Shown here piece after piece: positions 28,013-36,340 of a stretch of DNA of 61,750 nucleotides. The position numbers and the translations under genes were made by a program. The DNA is from Eubacteriales bacterium. Lineage in GTDB: Bacteria; Bacillota; Clostridia; Lachnospirales; Lachnospiraceae. The DNA lies in the NCBI GenBank assembly GCA_030536555.1, contig JAUNPU010000022.1:1-61750 (forward strand), given 5' to 3'. Numbering within the stretch: the first letter of the stretch is position 1; each line of letters opens with the position of its first letter. The notes below the pieces were generated by a model. It did not search any database. It worked only from the letters and a program-made list of their open reading frames with translations, and was not told where the DNA came from.

Positions 28013-28759
28013 TCACTTCGGACAGGTATACCGCACCTTGCCCTTACTCTTCTTTCTGTACTCGATTGCCTCCTTCGGACACCGGCTGATGCACGCCATA
28101 CAGTGGGTACAGTTATCACCCCACACCGGTTTCCCGTTCTCCATATGGATGTTGTTCAGGGGACATACCTTCTCACATTTCCCGCAGGAAATGCAGGATT
28201 CTTCTGCAAAAAACTTCCTGCTGTGCACAAATACCGGATAAAAAATGGTATTTACAAACGAGCTGTTTATTTTGTCTCCAACACCTGTGGACGGCTGCAA
28301 AAATGCTTCGCCGTTTCGGATCTTTTCAATAATTTCATCCATAACCGGCTCTGCTTTTTCGATGATCCGGCGCGCCTCCTCCGGTCCCGGAGTCCCAAAC
28401 ATGGCAATATAATTCTCCGGCATCACAATCCTCTGACAGCCTCTGTACTGCATACCCATATGGCTGCAAAGCGCCTCTGTATACGCTCCCGCATTGCCGA
28501 TACTTCCACCGCAGGTCATCACAAAATAGATTTCTTTGCTGCCTGAAAGCGTCGCTTTTCGCAGCCAGTTCTCTACAATTCTCGGGATTCTCCAGGCGTA
28601 GGTGGGCACCACAAGGACCCACGGACGCTCTGAATGAAGTCTGGAGCTGTCGCTGTTTCGAATCCTATCGAACAGATTCAGGACCTCATCCCCAAGCCCG
28701 TTGCCGATTCTTTTTGCCACATATTCACTGTTGCCGGTTCCTGAAAAATACAATATCAT
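28013..28759 (-). CDS. EFR1-type flavodoxin-ferredoxin fusion protein
   Basis: A 248-aa redox protein. The N-terminal ~165 residues are flavodoxin-like, beginning with the FMN phosphate loop FSGTGNSEYVAK. The C-terminal part has two [4Fe-4S] motifs, CISCGKCEKVCP and CTHCMACISRCP. This is the EFR1 family of predicted electron carriers. The partner enzyme is unknown. GGGAGAG precedes the ATG. Confidence 0.93.
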   Translation of the reverse strand: MILYFSGTGNSEYVAKRIGNGLGDEVLNLFDRIRNSDSSRLHSERPWVLVVPTYAWRIPRIVENWLRKATLSGSKEIYFVMTCGGSIGNAGAYTEALCSHMGMQYRGCQRIVMPENYIAMFGTPGPEEARRIIEKAEPVMDEIIEKIRNGEAFLQPSTGVGDKINSSFVNTIFYPVFVHSRKFFAEESCISCGKCEKVCPLNNIHMENGKPVWGDNCTHCMACISRCPKEAIEYRKKSKGKVRYTCPK

Positions 28760-28860
28760 ACTCTACTCTCCCATATCTTTCTGTCTTAATTTTTCTGGCT
28801 CTGTCTTGTTTTGGTTGCTTTTTCCTTACTCTTTCTGTCTCTCTTCTTTTGCCGGTTCTG

Positions 28861-29328
28861 TCATCCGTTTTTCCCGCACCATCCGGCAATCTCTGCAATC
28901 AATTCCAGCGGCATCGGCTTCTCATAGGGAAGCTGAATCGTCCCTTTGCTGGTCTTATACCCGTCAAGTCTGTCCGCAAACGCTTCCACCGCTTCCGGTC
29001 CCGGATACAGACCGATGTGCTTCTTAAAGGCCGCAAACTGAATCAGATTATGCCTGTTCCAGTAGGTCGGCATGCTCCAGGATATCTTCTCCTTTGCATC
29101 GGGCAGAGCCGTTTTCACTGCCTCATTGACCTGACGCAGGTAAGGCTGAACCGTCTCCGGCTGCCTCATAATGTACTCCTCAATCGTCTTCGGCGCCTCC
29201 CCGCAATAGTGGTCCTGATTCGTCTTTTTGAATGTGCGCCCGCATTTTGGACACTTCCACATGGCACTCATCCCTGATTTCTCCTCAAATGCACTCATGC
29301 TCTTAACCTCATAATTACTGCTTCCCAT
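28861..29328 (-). CDS. DUF1801 (YdhG-like) protein with N-terminal zinc-ribbon-like motif
   Basis: A 155-aa protein. Residues ~23-45 have a CPKCGRTF...HYCG arrangement that may bind a metal. The rest is a DUF1801/YdhG-like domain with SWSMPTYWNRHNLIQFAAFKKHIGLYP. The family includes proteins proposed as iron chaperones, but the role is unproven. GGAGAG precedes the ATG by about 6 bases. Confidence 0.88.
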   Translation of the reverse strand: MGSSNYEVKSMSAFEEKSGMSAMWKCPKCGRTFKKTNQDHYCGEAPKTIEEYIMRQPETVQPYLRQVNEAVKTALPDAKEKISWSMPTYWNRHNLIQFAAFKKHIGLYPGPEAVEAFADRLDGYKTSKGTIQLPYEKPMPLELIAEIAGWCGKNG

Positions 29329-29344
29329 TGTTTCTCTCCACTAC

Positions 29345-29373
29345 ATTATAACCGTTTCTGTGCGGAACCACAA
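29345..29373 (-). promoter_or_regulatory. Possible promoter of the DUF1801-EFR1 run
   Basis: On the minus strand TATAAT (29345-29350) lies 17 bases after TTGTGG (29368-29373), a weak -35. It is about 17 bases before the DUF1801 start codon, so the leader would be very short. Confidence 0.5.
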
Positions 29374-29409
29374 TCAAATTCGGAGATGGTTCCCTTCGCA
29401 GCACAATCC

Positions 29410-29473
29410 CAAACGGGCGCTGCCTTCTCCGTATGTGAGTTCACCTTCACATCCGGGAAGCAGCGCCCGTTTG
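29410..29473. repeat. Long near-perfect hairpin
   Basis: CAAACGGGCGCTGC-C-TTC (29410-29427) pairs with GAAGCAGCGCCCGTTTG (29457-29473) over 17 bp with one bulged C. The interior ATGTGA/TCACAT pair extends the stem. Neither strand has a clear T-run after it, so a simple intrinsic terminator is doubtful. It lies between array B and the DUF1801 promoter. Confidence 0.8.
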
Positions 29474-29521
29474 ATCTATCATCTATCTCAAATGTTTCCT
29501 TATGGTTCCTCCTTCATCGGA

Positions 29522-29791
29522 TTTTGGATAATTATCAGGCATATCTGCCAGAAATTGTCCAAAACCAGTCCAGAAGCCGTCTTTTTCGGTTGACATAAAG
29601 CTATTTTGGACAATTTTTCTTCTAATTGCCCTCTAATTGTCCAAAATCCCCGGATTTTTGGACAATTTTCCACGAAATCGGATTATAATTGTCCAAACCA
29701 CCTCGCTTTTCAATGTAAACAAGCGCTTTTCGGCAGATTTCAGCCAACCTTTGGACAATAAACGGCGAAAAACGCCATTAATTGTCCAAAA
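29522..29791. repeat. Array B: four convergent pairs of TTTTGGACAATT motifs
   Basis: Eight copies of TTTTGGACAATT (one TTTTGGATAATT) alternate in orientation. Forward copies start at 29522, 29604, 29655 and 29750; reverse copies at 29552, 29634, 29686 and 29779. Paired starts are 28-31 bases apart, exactly as in array A at 714-890. The 29634/29655 copies form a hairpin AATTGTCCAAAATCC/GGATTTTTGGACAATT. The interior 18-19 bases of each pair differ. This fills most of the gene-free stretch 29474-29852; GCCG..AAAA.GCC-type short repeats follow to about 29832. Confidence 0.88.
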
Positions 29792-29852
29792 CTACCGATT
29801 AAAATGCCGAATAGCTGCCGATAAAACGCCAGATATTATCTCTCATCCCATC

Positions 29853-30767
29853 TCATCCTTCCAACTCCCCGGTCACCTCAACCGGAATGGCAAATTCCAC
29901 GGCTCCCATATATCCCGGTGCCACCTGGTACTCGTCAAATGCCACCACCAGCTGCCCGGCGTCATTGATATAGTAGCTTTCCTCTCCGGTCAGACCCTGG
30001 AAGTCCCACTCCGGCACGTCACTGTCGAGAAAATATGTCACGGACTCATCGGCTGCCATCTGAGCCTTCATCTGTTCCTTTATGGATTCGCTGACAGCAT
30101 CCAGCTTGTCGGCGCTGCCGCCCAGCATATCCTTCAGGGAAATCTCCTGCCCGGTTGCCTTGTCGATGGTAAATATCTTCACATACTGGGTTCCACCCGC
30201 CATCACAAGCGTGGTGTTGATCCGCAGGCTAACGTAACGCTCTCCGTCATGGACGGTTTCATAGGTGGAGGTCAGGGAATAATGTCCCTCTCCCTGGCTG
30301 GCTTTCAGCTCCTCCTCGTACTGATGAATCAGCGCGTCTGCGTATTCCTCGATGGATTTGTTGACCGGAACCTCTGCGTTCTCCCCGCCTTCCACCTGGG
30401 GAACCTGAATCCTGGCTTCAAAGTTGTTCGTCTGATTCTCATAGTTTCGGAAGGTGACAACCTTCGCAATAGCACCAATCACCGGGATCTGCTCCATGGC
30501 ATTAGCGATGGTCGGGTTGACATTGGTCAGCAGCGTGATGGCAAGCATGGCTGCCGCTGCGGTCGCTCCGGTGCGTTTCAGCACGAGGATACCTCCTGAT
30601 GTTCCAGGGCGGTTCCCCCGCTTCTCAATGTCCGGTCCCGCCTCCGGGCACCGCTGCTCTTCCAGTTGCTTCTCCCTCTTTGCCTGACATATCCCTGCCA
30701 CAATCCGCTCCTGTGCCTCTTTCGGTACAGGGATCTCCTCATAGGCCTGCTTCCAGTTCTCGTTCAT
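29853..30767 (-). CDS. rsiV: RsiV-like anti-sigma factor (DUF3298)
   Basis: A 304-aa single-pass membrane protein. The start at 30767 overlaps the sigma factor stop as ATGA; an ATG 15 bases upstream is less likely. Residues ~1-60 form the cytoplasmic sigma-binding part. One membrane helix follows (about 65-85, ATAAAAMLAITLLTNV). The outer part is a DUF3298/RsiV domain. In Bacillus subtilis and Enterococcus RsiV binds lysozyme and is then cleaved, releasing SigV. The same lysozyme response is inferred here. Confidence 0.9.
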   Translation of the reverse strand: MNENWKQAYEEIPVPKEAQERIVAGICQAKREKQLEEQRCPEAGPDIEKRGNRPGTSGGILVLKRTGATAAAAMLAITLLTNVNPTIANAMEQIPVIGAIAKVVTFRNYENQTNNFEARIQVPQVEGGENAEVPVNKSIEEYADALIHQYEEELKASQGEGHYSLTSTYETVHDGERYVSLRINTTLVMAGGTQYVKIFTIDKATGQEISLKDMLGGSADKLDAVSESIKEQMKAQMAADESVTYFLDSDVPEWDFQGLTGEESYYINDAGQLVVAFDEYQVAPGYMGAVEFAIPVEVTGELEG

Positions 30768-31282
30768 TCTGATTCCTCCCATCTGTCTCCAAGCTGTGTC
30801 TTCAGTTTCCTTAAGGTCCGGTATAGCCGGGACTTGACCGTGCTGACCGTCTCCCCGGTGATTGCCGCAATCTCCTCAATCTTCTTCTCCTCAAAATACC
30901 GGAGAATGATCACGGTCTTTTCCTCGGTAGACAACCGGTCCAGCAGTTCCCGGATCACCAGCCGGTCCTCGGTCTGCCCGCTGAAGGAAGTCTCCGGCTG
31001 CCCGGCATTCCGGTGCACTTCCAGAATATCCTCCTCCATCGGTTCCTCCCTGCGCTTTCGCAGATGGTCCATGGACGTGTTCACCACGATCCGGTAGATC
31101 CAGGTCGCCAGATAGTCCGGCTCCTTCACCTTTCGGCAGCCCTTAATGGCTTTATAGGCGCTCTCCTGCACAATGTCCAGGGCGTCCTGTTCTGATTTCA
31201 CATAGCTGTAAGCCAGACGGTAATACTGCTCATAATGACTCATGAGAAGCGCTTCCGTCTCTGCTTCATTTCTGAATCTCAT
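30764..31282 (-). CDS. sigV: ECF sigma factor, SigV-like
   Basis: A 172-aa ECF sigma factor with region 2 (LAYSYVKSEQDALDIVQESAYKA-type, about residues 24-46) and region 4 (VIILRYFEEKKIEEIAAITGETVSTVKSRLYR, about 118-150). It is coupled to rsiV by an ATGA overlap and has an ECF promoter upstream with the sequence recognised by SigV-type factors, so autoregulation is likely. A more distant GGAGG (13 bases) serves the ATG used here. Confidence 0.92.
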   Translation of the reverse strand: MRFRNEAETEALLMSHYEQYYRLAYSYVKSEQDALDIVQESAYKAIKGCRKVKEPDYLATWIYRIVVNTSMDHLRKRREEPMEEDILEVHRNAGQPETSFSGQTEDRLVIRELLDRLSTEEKTVIILRYFEEKKIEEIAAITGETVSTVKSRLYRTLRKLKTQLGDRWEESE

Positions 31283-31319
31283 TCCCTGATTTCTTCCTCC
31301 TTTGCCTCCCGGCTCTCCT

Positions 31320-31345
31320 GCCGGCAGCTAAAACAATCTGCCGGC
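31320..31345 (-). other. Perfect hairpin in the sigV leader
   Basis: GCCGGCAG (31320-31327) and CTGCCGGC (31338-31345) form an 8-bp perfect stem with a 10-nt loop, between the ECF promoter and the sigV ribosome site. No T-run follows on the minus strand. It may stabilise the messenger or modulate expression. Confidence 0.6.
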
Positions 31346-31364
31346 TTTCCTTCCGTTCTGTCTG

Positions 31365-31394
31365 TTAGACGAAATACCTCACGGAAAAGTTTCA
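31365..31394 (-). promoter_or_regulatory. ECF (SigV-type) promoter of sigV-rsiV
   Basis: On the minus strand TGAAAC (31389-31394), a 17-bp spacer and CGTCTAA (31365-31371) match the Bacillus ECF sigma consensus (TGAAAC...CGTC) used by SigV, SigX, SigW and SigM. It is about 85 bases upstream of sigV, implying positive autoregulation. Confidence 0.82.
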
Positions 31395-31427
31395 GAAATC
31401 TCCAGAATATTTATTGTTGACGCTCAC

Positions 31428-32804
31428 TCAGCTTCTCCCCGCTCCGGCTCCTGCCAGCTTCCGGCGAATCACCAGATAGCATACCACATGAGCCGCAAAT
31501 GTAATGGACCAGGACACCGGGTAAGACAGATACAGCGTCTGCAGCGTCCGGTTCATGGCAAATACAGTGAAGATCCACACCACCCGGAAGGCGCAGGCAC
31601 CGGTCAGGGACACCAGCATGGGAACCACGGAATACCCCATTCCGCGCAGCGCTCCCACCATGGTATCCATCAGTCCGCAGATAAAATACAGGGTGCAGAT
31701 AATCCGCAGACGGTTCATACCGTACCGGATTACCTCCCCGTCGGAAGAATAGATACCCAGAAGCTTATCCCCGATCAGCACGGAACCGCCGCCCATCACC
31801 AGTCCCACCACCGTCACAAAGCCAAGACAGTACAGAAGGATCTTCGTCATCCGATCAAACTTGCGGGCACCGAAGTTCTGGCTGGTAAAGCTCAGCGCCG
31901 TCTGGTACACCGCATTCATGGAGGTATAGACAAAGCCCTCGATATTGGCGGAAGCCGTATTGCCCGCCATCGCCACGGAGCCGAAGGAGTTGACAGAGGA
32001 CTGAATCAACACGTTGGAGATGGAGAAAATGGCTCCCTGCAGTCCTGCCGGCAGTCCGATTTTTGCAATCATCGCCAGCTTATGAGGCGTAAATTTCAGA
32101 CGGTCCTTCCGCAGACGGTAAGGAGCATCTGACCGTATCAGACACTGGACGATCAGCGCCGCCGACACGCACTGGGAGATCACCGTTGCCAGCGCTACGC
32201 CTGCCACTCCCATGTGAAACTGTGTCACGAAAATCAGGTTCAGCACCACATTGATCACACCGGCAAACAGCAGAAAATAAAGTGGTCTCTTTGTATCTCC
32301 CACCGCCCGGAGAATGGCACTTCCGAAGTTATAGATCAGCGTCACCGGCATGCCCACAAAGAATATCTTCATATACAGAGCCGCAAGGTAAAGCACGTCA
32401 TCCGGCGTCCCCATCAGCGTCAGCAGCGGGTCTGCCAGCAGGACTCCCACCGCGATCAGGACCACACCGCCCACGGCCGCCAGCATCATCGCCGTGTGGA
32501 CCGTTTCCTCCAGGTCTTTCAGCCGCTGGGCACCAAAATACTGGGCTACCAGCACATTGGCACCGATGGACAGTCCGATAAACACGTTGACCAGCAGGTT
32601 GATCAGAGCGGACGTGGAACCCACCGCCGCCAGGGACTCGCTGCCTGCAAACCGCCCCACCACAATGATATCCGCCGCATTGAACAGCAGCTGCAGGATA
32701 CCGGACAGGATCAGCGGAATGGCAAAGGTGACGATCTTGGAAAAAATCGGTCCGTTGCACATGTCCATCTCATAATTTCTGGATGCTTTTTTCTGCACGC
32801 TCAT
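31428..32804 (-). CDS. MATE family efflux transporter
   Basis: A 458-aa protein with 12 hydrophobic helices and the MATE-typical LFNAADIIVVGRFAGSESLAAVGS segment in the first half, repeated in diverged form in the second. GAGAGGG precedes the ATG. It ends just upstream of the sigV promoter and could reflect an unrelated unit. Substrate unknown. Confidence 0.92.
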   Translation of the reverse strand: MSVQKKASRNYEMDMCNGPIFSKIVTFAIPLILSGILQLLFNAADIIVVGRFAGSESLAAVGSTSALINLLVNVFIGLSIGANVLVAQYFGAQRLKDLEETVHTAMMLAAVGGVVLIAVGVLLADPLLTLMGTPDDVLYLAALYMKIFFVGMPVTLIYNFGSAILRAVGDTKRPLYFLLFAGVINVVLNLIFVTQFHMGVAGVALATVISQCVSAALIVQCLIRSDAPYRLRKDRLKFTPHKLAMIAKIGLPAGLQGAIFSISNVLIQSSVNSFGSVAMAGNTASANIEGFVYTSMNAVYQTALSFTSQNFGARKFDRMTKILLYCLGFVTVVGLVMGGGSVLIGDKLLGIYSSDGEVIRYGMNRLRIICTLYFICGLMDTMVGALRGMGYSVVPMLVSLTGACAFRVVWIFTVFAMNRTLQTLYLSYPVSWSITFAAHVVCYLVIRRKLAGAGAGRS

Positions 32805-32996
32805 ACTTATTTTACCCTCTCATTTCTCTGATACTCTTTTGTAAAGGATCGCCGATTTACTTTACACGAGCTTTACATTCTTTTTGCGTAACTTCGATTC
32901 TATCACTTCCCTTCAAAAACTGCAACAGGGATACTGACTTTCGTCAATATCCCCGTTTTCATCGTTATGAAAGCTACCTTTATCAGGAAATAATAC

Positions 32997-34370
32997 TTAC
33001 AGCAGAATATATTTCAGTACAAACAGCACCGCCAGTACATACATCAGCGTACTGATATGCTTCTCCTTCATCTTGCCGGTCAGCAGATTGATCACCACGT
33101 AAGAGATCACGCCCATTGCGATACCCTCGGAAATGCTGTACATGAACGGCATTGCGATGATACAGATATAAGCCGGGATTGCCTCGGTGAAGTCGTTAAA
33201 GTCAATCTTGGTAATGGAGGTCAGCATCAGGAAACCTACTACGATCAGTGCCGGAGCCGTCGCGAAGGACGGGATAGCCAGGAAGATCGGAGACAGGAAC
33301 AGAGACAGACCAAACAGGATTGCTGCCACAACGGCGGTCAGACCGGTGCGTCCGCCCTCAGCCACACCAGATGCACTCTCTACGAACGTGGTGGTGGTGG
33401 AGGTACCAAGCATAGCGCCTACGGAAGTACCGATTGCGTCGGATAACAGAGCGCCTTTAATCTTCGGAAGCTTGCCTTCCTTGTCCAGCATATCTGCCTT
33501 GGATGCCACGCCGATCAGGGTTCCCAGTGTATCAAACAGGTCAACGAACAGGAACGCGAACATGATAACGAAGAAATCAAGCGTCATAATGCCCTTGAAA
33601 TCCATCTGCATAAAGGTCGGTGCCAGGCTCGGAACGCTGATTCCGTTGGAGAAGTCCGGCAGCAGGCTAAACATGCCAAGTTCCGGATTTACCTGATACA
33701 GACCGATAAACTGGCAGACAATGCCTAAGCCCCAGGTGATCAGGATGCCCCACAGGATGTTGCCCTTGATGCCTTTGACTACTAAAACACCCGTAACCAG
33801 AACGCCGATCAGTGCCAGCAGCACGGTGATGCCCACGCTGTTAAAGGTTCCGTCTGCCACGGAAGCCTTAAAGGAATACAGGGATACCAGAGTCGCACCG
33901 TCTACTACGATCTTCGCATTCTGTAAACCGATGAATGCGATGAACAGACCGATACCTACGGATACCGCATGCTTTAAGTTCATGGGAATCGCATTGAAGA
34001 TTGCTTCCCGGACGTTGGTAACGGACAGCACGATGAAAACAATACCCTCTAAGAATACCGCTGCCAGTGCCATCTGCCAGGTATAGCCCATCTGAAGAAC
34101 GACCGTGTAGGCAAAGTATGCATTCAGTCCCATGCCAGGTGCCAGTACGAAAGGATAGTTGGCAAATGCTGCCATCAGCAGAGTTGCGATCATGGATGCC
34201 AGCGCCGTCGCCGTAAAGACTGCTCCGCTGTCCATGCCGGATGCACTTAAGATGCTCGGGTTAACAGCCAGAATGTACGCCATGGTCATAAATGTTGTGA
34301 TACCTGCGATTACCTCTGTCTTTACATCCGTGTTCCGTTCCTTTAAGTGAAATAATTTGTCGAGATTCAT
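32997..34370 (-). CDS. NCS2 family purine permease (AzgA/PbuG-like)
   Basis: A 457-aa membrane protein of the NCS2 family, AzgA/PbuG branch, which imports guanine, hypoxanthine or adenine by proton symport. Family segments include MTMAYILAVNPSILSASGMD near residue 30 and GMGLNAYFAYTVV. AAGGGGG lies 7 bases before the ATG. It is the third gene after guanine deaminase and adenine deaminase, 55 bp downstream of the latter, so uptake and deamination are made together. Confidence 0.93.
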   Translation of the reverse strand: MNLDKLFHLKERNTDVKTEVIAGITTFMTMAYILAVNPSILSASGMDSGAVFTATALASMIATLLMAAFANYPFVLAPGMGLNAYFAYTVVLQMGYTWQMALAAVFLEGIVFIVLSVTNVREAIFNAIPMNLKHAVSVGIGLFIAFIGLQNAKIVVDGATLVSLYSFKASVADGTFNSVGITVLLALIGVLVTGVLVVKGIKGNILWGILITWGLGIVCQFIGLYQVNPELGMFSLLPDFSNGISVPSLAPTFMQMDFKGIMTLDFFVIMFAFLFVDLFDTLGTLIGVASKADMLDKEGKLPKIKGALLSDAIGTSVGAMLGTSTTTTFVESASGVAEGGRTGLTAVVAAILFGLSLFLSPIFLAIPSFATAPALIVVGFLMLTSITKIDFNDFTEAIPAYICIIAMPFMYSISEGIAMGVISYVVINLLTGKMKEKHISTLMYVLAVLFVLKYILL

Positions 34371-34425
34371 GAGTTTACCCCCTTATTTGTTTTCCCATTT
34401 TATCCTGATAGTACTTTACCCGTAC

Positions 34426-36243
34426 TCAACAGGTCACATCTGTTACGGACTGCTTCTCCACATCGATCAGTCCGTATGTATTCAGCCGCAGCTTCGGTAT
34501 CACCGGAAGACTGGCAAATGCCAGGGTCATGAACGGGTCAATGGTCTCGGGAATCCCCAATTCCCTTGTGAGACTCTTAAGCCGCTCCAGCTCCCGGTCC
34601 ACATCTCCTGCCGGCTCCGGTGTCATCAGTCCGGCAATCGGCAGCGGCAGCACTCCAAGGACCTTTCCGTCCTTCACCACCGCCAGTCCGCCCCGGTGCC
34701 TGCGCACCGTGTTGGCTGCAAGGGTCATATCCGCATCCGTCACACCTGCCACAATCAGATTGTGGGAGTCGTGCGCCACGCTGGTTGCCACCGCGCCCGC
34801 CGACAGCCCGTATCCATGAAGGAATCCCAGTCCGATGTGACCGGTGCCGTGATGCCGCTCCAGTACAGCCATCTTGATCAAATCCTTACTTACATCAACA
34901 CCCGGCGCATAACCTTCCTGTACCGTCCAGGCAAATTCCTGTTCGGTAGTCAGAAGCTCATGAGGCGTCAGGCAAATGGCTCGAATCCGGCTGCCCTTCG
35001 GCTCGATCTGAAAGTCCGATTCCCGGACCTTCCTCATCTGGAAGGAGCGGTATACCCGCGGGTAGCGCTTCTCCAAATCCTCGTGGTGATCCAGGGCGAA
35101 ATTCCCTGATCCATCACATTGAAAGCTTCCCGAAGCCGTCCGGCTGCCAGCCCCAGCATCGCTGTCCTCTGCCACAACCCTTCCGTCCTCCGCCACCAGT
35201 CTGCCGTCCTTGTATACCTGATGGACTGTCACCGTCTTAAGATCCGACAGCACCACCAGATCCGCCCGATAGCCCGGTGCCACAGCGCCCTGCTCCTTCA
35301 GTCCAAAGTACCGTGCCGCATGACAGCTTCCCATCTTGACTGCCTTGATGGGATCTGCCCCCAGCTCCACAGCCCTGCGGATGATTCCGTCAATATGTCC
35401 GGATGTCATCAAGTCGCCCGGATGCTTGTCATCGGTCACAAACATGCACCGGTCCGCGTAAGGCGCCTTGCAGAGAGGCATCAGCGCCTGCAGATTCTTA
35501 GCTGCAGTGCCTTCCCGGATCATGATCCACTGTCCTCTTCGCAGCTTCTCCATCGCCTCACCGGCGGTGGAGCATTCGTGATCCGACCGGACACCGGCTG
35601 TCACATAGGCATTCAGCTGCCGTCCGGAAATCCCCGGCGCGTGTCCGTCGATGATCTTCTGATTCTTTCTGGCGTCAGCCACCTTGTCCAGGATGTCCTC
35701 ATCCCCGGCAACGGTGCCGTAGGCATTCATCAGCTCTGCCAGCCCCAGCACCCGGTCTCTCTGGTAGTAGCTTGCCAGCTGCTCCGCTAAAAGCACTGCT
35801 CCCGACTCATCCAGCCCCGTAGCCGGGACACAGGAAGGAAGCATAAAGTACACATCCAGGTTCAGATCCTTCGTGGTCTCCAGCATATAGTCTATGCCTT
35901 CCGTGCCTGCCACATTCGCTATTTCGTGAGGATCTGTGATCACCCCGGTGGTCCCGTGCGGCAGAACTGCCTGCTCGAACTCCTTCGGTGCTACCATGGA
36001 GCTTTCCAGATGGATGTGTCCGTCCAGAAATCCCGGACAGATGATCATGCCGGGAAGCGATACCTCCCGCTCTCCCTCATAGGTTCCGAGACCGACGATG
36101 TAGCCGTCACTGATTGCCACATCCACCTCCTCCAGCTCCTCCGTAAAAACATTCAGCACCCTGGCGGACTTGAGAACCAGCTGCGGCTTTCTGCTGCCTG
36201 CAGCTGTCTCAATCCGCTGCTTCAACGCTTCCCTTTCCCCCAT
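34426..36243 (-). CDS. ade: Adenine deaminase
   Basis: A 605-aa amidohydrolase converting adenine to hypoxanthine and ammonia. The metal-binding HIHLESS motif in FLDGHIHLESSMVAP (about residue 75) and the typical PHGTTGVITDPHEIANVAG segment identify the adenine deaminase family. I place the start at 36243, with AGGAGG 7 bases upstream; another ATG lies 30 bases earlier. It follows guanine deaminase and precedes the purine permease in the riboswitch-controlled operon. Confidence 0.95.
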   Translation of the reverse strand: MGEREALKQRIETAAGSRKPQLVLKSARVLNVFTEELEEVDVAISDGYIVGLGTYEGEREVSLPGMIICPGFLDGHIHLESSMVAPKEFEQAVLPHGTTGVITDPHEIANVAGTEGIDYMLETTKDLNLDVYFMLPSCVPATGLDESGAVLLAEQLASYYQRDRVLGLAELMNAYGTVAGDEDILDKVADARKNQKIIDGHAPGISGRQLNAYVTAGVRSDHECSTAGEAMEKLRRGQWIMIREGTAAKNLQALMPLCKAPYADRCMFVTDDKHPGDLMTSGHIDGIIRRAVELGADPIKAVKMGSCHAARYFGLKEQGAVAPGYRADLVVLSDLKTVTVHQVYKDGRLVAEDGRVVAEDSDAGAGSRTASGSFQCDGSGNFALDHHEDLEKRYPRVYRSFQMRKVRESDFQIEPKGSRIRAICLTPHELLTTEQEFAWTVQEGYAPGVDVSKDLIKMAVLERHHGTGHIGLGFLHGYGLSAGAVATSVAHDSHNLIVAGVTDADMTLAANTVRRHRGGLAVVKDGKVLGVLPLPIAGLMTPEPAGDVDRELERLKSLTRELGIPETIDPFMTLAFASLPVIPKLRLNTYGLIDVEKQSVTDVTC

Positions 36244-36340
36244 ACCGGCACCTCCTGTGCTCCTGCTTTCCATCTATGATTTCTGATGGATCTGTGCTGT
36301 GTCATATCCGTCTCCTGCTTTGCTGGTGCTGCATGCTCTG

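Noticed and set aside
29410..29473. Ordinary intrinsic terminator for sigV-rsiV
   Set aside because: The stem is strong but lacks a T-run on either strand and lies about 380 bp after rsiV, so I list it as an unexplained hairpin instead.
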